Positions 55,422 to 64,000 of a DNA stretch of 64,000 nt are shown one piece after another. Each line of letters opens with the position of its first letter. Position 1 is the first letter of the stretch. The notes under the pieces were generated by a model, which was not told where the DNA came from, searched no databases, and saw only the letters and a list, made by a program, of their open reading frames with translations. Source of the stretch: Antedon mediterranea (Eukaryota; Echinodermata; Crinoidea; Comatulida; Antedonidae); assembly GCF_964355755.1 (NCBI RefSeq), contig NC_092675.1, forward strand, positions 26,824,412 through 26,888,411, written 5' to 3'. The translations under genes were made by a program, and so were the position numbers.

Positions 55422-57394
55422 TTTGGTACATTTGATAAATCAAAAAATAACTATAGTGCACTTAATTACTGTCGGCTCATCAGGGGCAAAAAGGAAAAAG
55501 GACTTTACCACTGTAAAAGTGGGGATGCTGTAAGCCTACATACGTTTTTATAGGCCTACCAATCATTTAAAAAAAGTAAAATGAATCATGATAAATGAAA
55601 TTGGAAGGATTGAATATAAGGTAAACTATATGGCATGACTTGATAGACTAATTTATGTTGAAAATAAACCACAATTTTAGGTATAAAAAAACATTTTAAT
55701 TATTTAAAAAAAAGGAGGTATAATAATTGATGACTTATTAACATGCAAAAACATAATATATGTCTTGTTTCAAAATATACTGGTATTCTTTTCAGAGTAA
55801 ACATTTATCTTATATTATTTATTTTATTTTTTTATTATTTAACTTTGTTTCATGAGGGTAGCTAAAAAGCTGTACTACAGCAATACGCTGACTTAAAGAG
55901 GCCCTCTTAAAAACAATACAAAAGTCCTGTATTTTAAACTAAAGCCTTGTTCGCACTGAACTTGAAAAATGGTAACGGTAGTTTTACCCAGAATGTCATC
56001 GGAAGATTCGCACTTGGCAATATTCACGCAGTATAGTTTTACGGTAAATTCAGAACCTATAACCGTGCATGTACATAGAAACAAAATGAATCATTATTCT
56101 CAACATACTTAATAATTCACATTTGCCTTCCTGCAGTAGGCTGTATACACACAGAATAATAAACTACCAACAGTGGAGATATTATTCAGAATTGAATCTA
56201 ATTGAATTAGCCTATGGTTGTTGCATTAAAGAATTAAATAAATAAATAAGAAATTTAAATTTTTGTTTTCTACTGTCTGTGTACATACAGGCTTGTCGTT
56301 TCTACCAATGGCGGTTGTTGCAGCTCTGCTAAGTTGCACGATTTTGAATCTTCTTAAGTTTAATAATGCCCAGGAAGCAGCAGCTTTATGGACCACGAGG
56401 TTTGGTAAGGTAACTTAAGATTAAACAAACTAAAGTTAAGGTCATATAAACATTTCAAACCATTTAAACTCATACCTAAATTCCTGTTGAATCCACCTAC
56501 CATAAATTAATTAGCTTCTCCAAATTACTACTAACAAATTATAACAGAAACCTTTTCTAGATTTACATATGATCATAACAGTAATCTATGGTGGAGGTGA
56601 ATTCAATATACGTGATCAAACCTGTTAAGTGTGAAATTATGATTATGTTTTATCTCTATGATTCATTTTCATTAAAGCGTAACACTCGGTTGGAAACATA
56701 ATTTGCATAACACTGATTCCAATCGCTTCCTCAGATGTTAACAATGCATTTCTAAAAATACATGTTGTGGTATTTGATGGGGTTTTTTAAAAGCTGAGTT
56801 GCTGTGCTTGGAAATTGACTAATATCTATTTAAAGGTGAGAAGGGCTTAACCGGGACTTGCTAATTAGACTAGATTATGTAGGTTCAGTTTCGTTTGGTT
56901 TAGATTGATTATTTACGGGTTAGACTGATACACATCGCATATACAATCGTCCGGCCGATTTCGTAAACCCGGAAGGAATAATGATTCTCTACTAGCTACA
57001 TATTTTTATCCAATTATCTGTTGTTTTTGTTGTATTTGGTACGCTTCACGATCAACATTTCGGCCTACCATATATTTTGCATAAGCTACTAAAAATACTA
57101 TAATATTTAACCTTTACACTAAGGATAAAATAAGAGATTAAAAATAGTAGGCTAGTATTAGGTAAGCAAAGTATTATTAGGCCTATAAGTATTAATTTAT
57201 CTTATTTCAGATAGTAGTAAGTAAGTAAGCCAACTTGACTTGACTTGGCCTAGCCACCTCAGCCTCATCCGCTAGTATACCTTAACCACGTGGTTCAACC
57301 ATTATTGAAAGCGCAGCTGAAGTGTTGATAAGATATTGATATGCGCATCTTTGTAAAAATGTCCAGTACTCTAAAGTCTATTTTCTCATTGTTC
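55422..57394. other. Upstream flank of BBOX1 copy 2 (unit 2 counterpart of 34178-37000)
   Basis: Matches unit 1 in blocks interrupted by unit-specific sequence (for example 55570-56280 is not in unit 1). The long inverted-end repeat of unit 1 is absent. No gene seen. Confidence 0.5.
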
Positions 57395-57520
57395 TTACAG
57401 CTCATTATGTCGGTCGGTTTTTTGGTCTGTTGGTTGGTCCGATCGACCGACTGCAGCCATGTATATGGCCTTGTGAAAAATAGCCAACCAAAACATGTTG
57501 ATTTGATGAAAATAAAGAAT

Positions 57521-58029
57521 TTTTAACGACTTTTTAGATATTCCCTTACTCGGTATAGCGGGTCTAACCCCTGTAGTAATATAATTGGCCTATAGCCTAT
57601 ATATATTTTTTTATATATAATATATTTTTGCTATTTATACATTCACAAGATGGAAAAATATCTGAAAAAAATAAGAATCCTTCTAAAAGTCAAATTTAAT
57701 AATAAACGATCATGTATTGCTGTAAATTTATTTTTCATTTGTCATAGGTTTACCATCGTCAGAAAATATGAATAGATATAAGATACTTACAGCCACGTGC
57801 ATGCGAGCAAGAATGACATCATCACTGATTCACCAAACACATCTTCTTTTTCGATAACCTTTCCTGATGAATACGATAATTTAAAAGTTTATAATTATTT
57901 ATGTTATGTAAGATTTGATCGCAACATAATCTAGTTGATAGTAACATACTCAGCTTTTTCCAATAATCATGTTGATTTTATCCTACTTTGCAGAACTTTT
58001 TTCATCAATTTTTTATATATTATTTGCAG
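57521..58029. other. No gene seen; upstream of the DED-like gene
   Basis: Ends in TATTTGCAG at 58029, which can serve as the acceptor for the exon carrying the start codon, so a further 5' non-coding exon is likely. Confidence 0.4.
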
Positions 58030-58057
58030 GTAGTTTGTCTCGGCTACTACGAAGATC

Positions 58058-60292
58058 ATGGAAGAGTTACCGTTAACTTCAGTGGACAAGAGCAATTTGT
58101 TAAGGGCCATTACTTATGTTAAACAGGAAACCAATTCAAAAGAAAAGAACATTTTAAGTTTGCTTGCTTTTGAGAAAAAGTTCACAAGAAGCACCACACT
58201 TAATTATTTTGAAAAATTGATGAATCACAATCTAATTACAACCCAAGATGTGTCTGTGATGTATGAGATTCTACTTTTGATTGGAAACAAACGCTTGTGG
58301 ACATCAGTCAGAGAAAAACTGGTTGCTGATAACGGGAAGGTTCCAGACTATAAGTACGATGTAACAAAGGAGTCAAAACACTTTTCTGACTTTCGTCTTG
58401 CCTTGGTGGAAGTTGGACTTCAATTTACAGGCGATTTGGAAGAATTTCAATTTCTGTACGGAATAAAAGATTTCAGTTGCATTTGGAAAGTGCTGTTACA
58501 CCTGGAACAGAAGGTTATATTGGATAAGTCTGATGTGGCATCTTTGAAAAAGTTTCAAGAAAGGCTTAAAGAAGCTGGTGACTTCAGTGGATCAAGAACA
58601 ATTGAACAATATGGTAGGCACTAAACTGATCAACACTTAACATTTTATTTCTAAAATAAGTTAAATAGTATAAAATGAATATAAATTAAATGAAATTGAA
58701 TATTGGAGTTAATTGTTATTTAAAGTGATTTTGATAAAAGTAAGTTATTGTTATGATTTTTTTTCAAGGCAACCTATCAATTAATGAAACTATACCTTTT
58801 TCAGTGGCAAAGAAATTTGAAAACAGCTTGTGGCACACTCAAATTTCTTCTGTCTACAAATCTGCTATCAGAAAAATCTCTATTCTTAAATACCTTAAAC
58901 ACTTCTTTGATTCTGATACTATTGCTTTTTTATATAAATCCTACATACAACCTGCTATTGAATACGCTTGCTCTGCCTATGGTCTCCTCTCCCAATGTGA
59001 TGGTCTCCTCCCCCAATGTGAAATCGCCCGAATTAAACGCCTCTAACTCTATGTCGCTAAACTCCTCTCTCTGATCACCAATCCCGCGATTTTTTCTAAT
59101 TTCAATATTATTCCGTTCTCTTTAAGGCATCAGTATTTTCTACTTAAATTTCTTTGTGCCATCACGCAGTCCCCTGAACACCCTCTTCGTCCATTTCTTC
59201 CTCCTGTCTATGGTCCTTCGCCATAATCGACACTCTTCTCATCTTCCCTTTGACATACGTGTTCTTCACTTTACTCTACCTCACTCACTCTCACTCGCTC
59301 AATCTTTTCATCTTAACGTGTCTTCCTCTTCTGTGCTTGACATTAAAACTAACCTATAATTTATTACACTTATATTAATTATTATTATAACAATAACAAT
59401 AATCATAATAACAATAATTACAATGAATAAAAATAATAATAACTACTACAGTAGTAATGACTATAATTGTATGTGTTTAAATTTTAAATGTAAATATGTA
59501 TAATTATTTTTGTATGATGTAGTATGTTTAAGCGGATATTAGCCCTTGATGGCATTTGCAGCAATAAAGAAATTGAATTGAATTGAACTAATTGTGTTAT
59601 GGAACCAGTAACTCCTTGTGTCAGTCCGACAACATGATTGGAGCTAATGTTGTTATTTAAAACAAAGTTCGGTGTTAAAGTAGGCCTAAGTTATTGTGAT
59701 TTTTTTGCAATCAATTAATAAAACTATACATTTTTCAGTGGCAAAGAAATTCGAAAACAGCTCTAATTGTGTTATGGAACCAGCAACTACAACTCCGACA
59801 TATTTCAGTCCGACGGGATCTGGAAGTAAGTATGGCCTACCTTTAAAGAAAAAATAAATTCACGGAGGAGGTGTTGGGAGGGGTCTAGCATATTTTTTTT
59901 CGACTGTTTTTATTCTGTATAGTAATTGTGTTAAATAATAAATTATAAGAGTATATGGTTTGATAGACAATAATCAAATTTATTACATGATTACATTTAT
60001 TCATCAAAGTTAAAATAACGTTGACAACGTTTCTATAATGACTAATCTGATGTCGTTATACTGCTGTTTGTTCTTATTTTTTATAGATTAATTTATTGTC
60101 TCAATTACTTAATCTGTTTACATGTTAACTATTATTTTAGTTTGATAGAGTCTTTTACGTGACAAGAATAGTTTTTTTTCTTCTAGTATAGAACCTCAAT
60201 ATGATATTGAAATAAAAATAACCGTTGACGGAAAAACAAAACCGTTTCATCCAGATAGCCATTGGAACAACGGGCAGTTCTTCAATACGTAG
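58058..60292 (+). CDS. Small protein with two death-effector-like domains
   Basis: Exons: 58058-58613, 59739-59825 and 60192-60292, with agreeing phases, 247 residues. Residues about 5-85 (LPLTSVDKSNLLRAI, FEKLMNHNLITTQDVSVMYE, LLLIGNKRLW) and 107-180 (FSDFRLALVEVGLQFTG, LEEFQFLYGIKD, LLHLEQKVILDKSDVASLKK) have the helix spacing and hydrophobic pattern of death effector domains, as in FADD, caspase-8 and FLIP. A canonical RxDL motif is not clear in either. The tail is Thr/Ser/Pro-rich and ends in a hydrophilic VDGKTKPFHPDSH segment. There is no caspase or death domain. By family it would act in cytosolic death or inflammatory adaptor complexes. The last exon is less certain than the others. 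Confidence 0.6.
58805..59625 (+). pseudogene. Duplicated second exon of the DED-like gene, broken by a LINE
   Basis: After TTTTTCAG, TGGCAAAGAAATTTGAAAAC matches the exon at 59739. It stops at 58828 and resumes at 59588 (CTAATTGTGTTATGGAACC), then loses the donor. The preceding intron is duplicated too (58705-58800 versus 59640-59735). Confidence 0.85.
58829..59587 (+). mobile_element. CR1/L2-like LINE 3' end
   Basis: The plus-strand frames give YKSAIRKISILKYLKHFF, IAFLYKSYIQPAIEYACS and, after frame changes, VAKLLSLITNP and SLRHQYFLLKFLC, the C-terminal region of a LINE ORF2. It ends in an (ATTGA)n tail at about 59570-59587. It sits inside the spare exon copy. Confidence 0.8.
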
Positions 60293-61960
60293 GCACTAAA
60301 TTGACTTTTACAGTCAAAGTAACTTCGACGAAATACCATTGTCCGAAGAAATAACATATGTCCATCGAAATATTATGAATAAGCCTATTCTCAAAAGGTT
60401 TTAGAAACGATTGAAAAGTGTTTTGGAACGTATTTAGGGCCTAATGTTTAATTTAGTTCTGTTTTTTTCTCTATGGAAAGTTAATTTAAGCTCTCCCTCT
60501 ATCGGAGTTATTATCGGTTTAACTTGTTCTACGTTCAATAATATAAAATGTGACAGGCATAGCGCGCTGTTGAGCCACACACGTTGGACTTGCCGTATCG
60601 ATGTTCGTGGTTTTTGCGGGAGTGGACGGAGGTTTATCGTAAAAACAGTTACGTCGTCGTATGAACACTGATATGTTTCAGATCAGCTTAAATCCAACAT
60701 CAACCGGCTTCGATGTGTGAACGCATAGATATAGTAAAAAATCGGGTTATCAATTTCAGGGGTTCACCTCTTTGGGCTTGCTCATTTTTTGTCAATTATA
60801 CCTATAATATGATAGGCATAATATAATATGCTGTCTGAATATTATTCAATTTTTACTTATTCGTACAAACAGATTACAATGTTCACGGTTTTGGAATTTA
60901 TAGGCCTAATCATTATTGTCATGGATCATGGAGCATAAAAATAATAATACTTTGGAAACTACACTTTTTAAAAGAAAACTTAATTATGTACAAAATACAA
61001 AGTAGTACAGGATTTAATAACAAGGAACTAAAAATCATTTCCATTGTTGTATCAGCTTGATAGCGTCTGTTTAATGGTAATAACGTATTAGAACGAAATG
61101 TTTATGCTATAGGCCTAGGCCTACTAGTGCGCTTTCGAAGTCTAATGGTTCAAGTAAATATTTTTCTAGGCGGGGGGGGTGGGGGGGGTTCTTTAATAAT
61201 TTGATAGTCTGATAGAGAAGATTAGTTATATTATATTTCAAAAGAACAATAAAACCACAGCCTTAAAACCAGAGCCATATTATAATTATTACAATATAAT
61301 TAATTATAGATAATAATTATGGCTCTGATAATTTATATATAGCGCCCTCTATCTATATTTAACAAAACACGCCCACTTTCTCTTTTTAATCATCATACCA
61401 AAGACTACACTATCTTTGATCATACCTATTTTTGTTGTATGTTTACGGCGCGCCTATACGACATAGGTAGGGCCTCTACGTGTTTTTGGTAAGGTCGGGT
61501 GTCCTAAAAATTAAAGTTTGTTCTTTCTAAAACTTAGAGCCTAGGCCTAGGTAAGTTCTAATGACAACAACACTTATTTAGGTCCAGTTTTTATGTTGTA
61601 CTTCAAGAAAGTATTTTAAAGGGAGTTGTGCAGAGTGAGAGTGTGAGTAGACAGGCTAGCCTAGCCTACTAGCTAGGCCTAGCCTAGTACTATATTACTA
61701 GGCCGGATTAGGCCAACTTCGGCCACAGACAATAATAATACTACCATATCTATGGAACGCCCATAGTGCCATTGATAGAGGAACTAGGCCTACTAGTCTA
61801 GGGCCTAGTCAGAAACAGCAGTAGCTTCACCATCCATTATGTGATCTGTTAGCATTTGTTTGGAGGACAGACCTAACTAAACTAATCTAGGCCTAGACCT
61901 AAAAGGTGTACCCTGGAGCTGACATGTTTCTCCCTAAAAACACATGAAAATTTAATTTAT
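60293..61960. other. No gene seen
   Basis: AT-rich DNA with a G-run (61170-61190), an ATAATTATGGCTCTG inverted pair near 61270-61330, and clusters of AGGCCTA from 61540 to 61910. No convincing coding frame. Confidence 0.5.
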
Positions 61961-62707
61961 CGCCGTGGTTAGGATTCCGGCACCGGAACTCAACTGCCCA
62001 CCGTTAGGGAATCCGACACGCTATTGCGCATGCCCAGATCGAGGTAATCGGCGACTCTCTATACTTTTATCAATAGCGATGGATCATTTCATAGCTGCGC
62101 CACACGGCGAACTAGCCTAGATGCCTACTAATACGGAATCCACTAATCTAAGCTAGGGCTACCAGTTAGACGTGACCAGTGGGCCTATTTATTTTGTAAT
62201 TAAAAAGTGGTTGCTTCATTCATATATAAACTTCATATCATTATGAATTATATAATTACATGACTAGTTTTATGATTTTTCATAACGCATTATACTGTAC
62301 ATAAACAACATGCAATCACAAGTTGATTTGTTGATGGCAGCCACCGCGTGGATGTGAAAAAACTGTTCGGGAAGTCAGGGTCACAAAGCTAAAAACAGCA
62401 TTACGATTCTTAGATAGATACTGATACTTATTAATATCATTATAATTATTTTAACGCGTGGGCGTAGTCGTATTTTAATTATTAATTCTTGTATGGCATA
62501 GGCCAAGTTTCATCCATCGCTCTCTCGCTCGCGCAACGACTATTCTAGGCTACAGTAAATCCCTATAACACTCCGACTCTCCGTGGTGTGGTACTATTAG
62601 TGCAAGCTATAATTCACTTCCCATAGCTCTCTGGGAATGCGCAATAGCGTGTCGGATTCCCTAACGGTGGGCAGTTGAGTTCCGGTGCCGGAATCCAAAC
62701 CACGGCG
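61961..62707. mobile_element. Inverted-repeat DNA element (747 bp) with 9-bp target duplication
   Basis: The ends are inverted copies about 72 bp long: CGCCGTGGTTAGGATTCCGG at the left, CCGGAATCCAAACCACGGCG at the right, continuing through GAATCCGACACGCTATTGCGC. The 9-bp TTAATTTAT is repeated at 61952-61960 and 62708-62716. There is no transposase ORF, so it is non-autonomous. A 9-bp duplication with long inverted repeats fits the Mutator superfamily. Confidence 0.9.
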
Positions 62708-63049
62708 TTAATTTATTGTATAGGCCTAGATAGCCTAGGCCATTTTCTCACAGTTTTTATAAAGTTATCACTTCCGTAGAAAAAAAAAAAATGTTTTCAA
62801 GGCAAAATGAATGATTAAAATCAACAAAAAAAATGGCATATTCAACAAAAACATTTCAACAAAATCTTTAATGATGTGATAACGAATTTCCCATACAAAA
62901 TTCAGTAGTTTCTGAGTGTGCACCAAATGATTTTTTAAAAGGAGAGAAGACTTTGTTAATGTTATTATAAAATAAAAAATAGAAAATTCCAATTATCTAG
63001 GCCTATTATGTTTTTTTTTTCATTTTCAGATTTTTCGTTTGATAGTGAT

Positions 63050-63743
63050 ATGAGCTATCCACCATACGCCGGAAGTGGATACCCACCAGCAGGAGGGGCG
63101 GGCTATCCCCCAGCAGGAGGAGCGGGCTATCCACCAGCAGGAGGGGCGGGCTATCCTCCAGCAGCTGGTGGATATCCACCACAGGGAGGAGCAGGTGGAT
63201 ATCCTCCTCAACCAGGGTATCCTCCATCAGGTGGTGGCTACCCACCACAACAGCCTGGCTTTCCTGCTGCTGGTGGATATTCCCCAGCAGGAGGTGGTTA
63301 TCCCCCTGCTCCTAGTGGCCCTCCTGGAGGTGGGTACCCTCCTCAGCAGGCTGGCTATCCACCACAACCAAGTGCTGGATACCCACAACCTGCAGTAAGT
63401 ATGTTTTTATCTTTATCTCATGAAAGGTCTTTCGTTTGTTTATTTAACCTTGTTGCGCCATGAATAATTTATGTGGTGTAATAATCAGCACTAAAGCTCC
63501 CTTTGACTTTTTTCAGTATTCAAATATAGCACAGTGTTTTATGTATGCAAATGTAAAATAAATGAATTTCTGCCCAAACTTGTACATGTATTTTCTCCCT
63601 AAAAACATGAAAAATGAAAATTAATACTTTTGTTACATCCATACTTGTTATTTATACTATAGGGTGGCATGCCAACACCAGGCGGCGGAGGCTATCAACC
63701 AGGGGGTGGCCTTCCATACAACCCAAGTCCTCTTGGATTTGCA
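63050..63743 (+). CDS. Annexin A7/A11-like protein, first two coding exons (runs off window)
   Basis: The first coding exon lies at 63030-63394. It begins after TTTTCAG, with the start codon at 63050, and encodes MSYPPYAGSGYPPAGGAG followed by many GYPPxGG repeats. The second, 63663-63743, encodes GGMPTPGGGGYQPGGGLPYN and PSPLGFA before GTAAGT. Both end in phase 0. Such a Gly/Tyr/Pro tail preceding four calcium- and phospholipid-binding annexin repeats is characteristic of annexin A7 (synexin) and A11. The core would lie beyond the right edge, so the assignment rests on the tail alone. Other YPP-rich proteins (for example penta-EF-hand or shisa-like) are possible. Confidence 0.65.
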
Positions 63744-64000
63744 GTAAGTAACAAATTATTACAACTTGATAAATAGTAAATGCATTTTTATGTCAAACAT
63801 GAATTACTTCGAAAATACAAAATATAGGAAAATTGCCATCTCCATAAAACGATTTACTCATCTTTTCATAATAATTTGTTGTTAATGGATCAGGTATTTT
63901 GCTCTATTTGTACAGTAATACGTAATTGTACTTTTTGTGATTATTTCTTAAGTGTGACTTGAACCAAAAACCTTCAGATCAATTTTATTGTCGTCAGTAC

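Larger units (their letters stand above)
37870..57520. repeat. Segmental duplication, unit 2 (expanded by insertions)
   Basis: Homologous to 25851-37150, but about 8 kb longer. Extra sequence comprises the ALKBH2-like block, a foldback element, minisatellites and a full LINE. It lacks the receptor's lectin and transmembrane exons and the long inverted-end repeat. Confidence 0.85.

Noticed and set aside
63006-63248. Minus-strand and alternative-frame ORFs over the GYPP repeats
   Set aside because: They are frame shadows of the annexin-type Pro/Gly/Tyr exon, which has an acceptor, start codon and phase-0 donor.

Overview
The window is animal nuclear DNA. It is AT-rich, has multi-exon genes with GT-AG introns, and is crowded with non-LTR retrotransposons, a Penelope-like element, tRNA-derived repeats and inverted-repeat DNA elements. 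The host genes (an arylsulfatase exon, two BBOX1-like oxygenases, an ALKBH2-like oxygenase, a C-type-lectin-like receptor, a DED-like protein and an annexin A7/A11-like N-terminus) plus the very frequent AGGCCTA motif suggest a marine invertebrate deuterostome, perhaps an echinoderm. That placement is inference. No phylogeny could be run.

Layout. 1-5 kb (minus strand): arylsulfatase first exon (4714-4983), whose downstream side is filled with nested LINE pieces. A Tx1/L1-like LINE (451-2546) sits in a CR1-like endonuclease gene with a 15-bp target-site duplication. 6.5-9 kb: a decayed Penelope-like element (RT plus GIY-YIG) with a hammerhead ribozyme just past its stop codon, dispersed repeats with a hammerhead-like core, and a 134-bp-arm palindrome with part of a tRNA in its loop. 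10.2-13.7 kb: a palindromic repeat and a CR1-like LINE with an uninterrupted 1039-codon ORF2. 14.3-18.2 kb: a 369-bp tandem unit carrying a tRNA-like sequence, split by a 2.6-kb inverted-repeat element that encodes a broken THAP domain.

19.5-24.3 kb (minus): a six-coding-exon gene for a Pro/Gly/Tyr-rich protein ending in an Asp-rich tail. Its first exons match those of the annexin-like gene at the right edge, yet no annexin core follows.

25.5-57.5 kb is a tandem segmental duplication. Unit 1 (about 25851-37150) holds a C-type-lectin-like receptor (plus strand, with frameshifts) tail-to-tail with a BBOX1-like gene (minus). Unit 2 (about 37870-57520) keeps only relics of the receptor but a complete second BBOX1-like gene. 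Unit 2 has grown by insertions: a decayed ALKBH2-like gene, a foldback element with 10-bp target duplications, and a 4.57-kb Tx1/L1-like LINE with an intact 1230-codon ORF2 inside the last BBOX1 intron.

58-64 kb: a short gene for a protein with tandem death-effector-like domains, in which one exon was duplicated and the spare copy broken by a LINE; a 747-bp inverted-repeat element with a 9-bp target duplication; and the first two coding exons of an annexin A7/A11-like gene running off the right edge.
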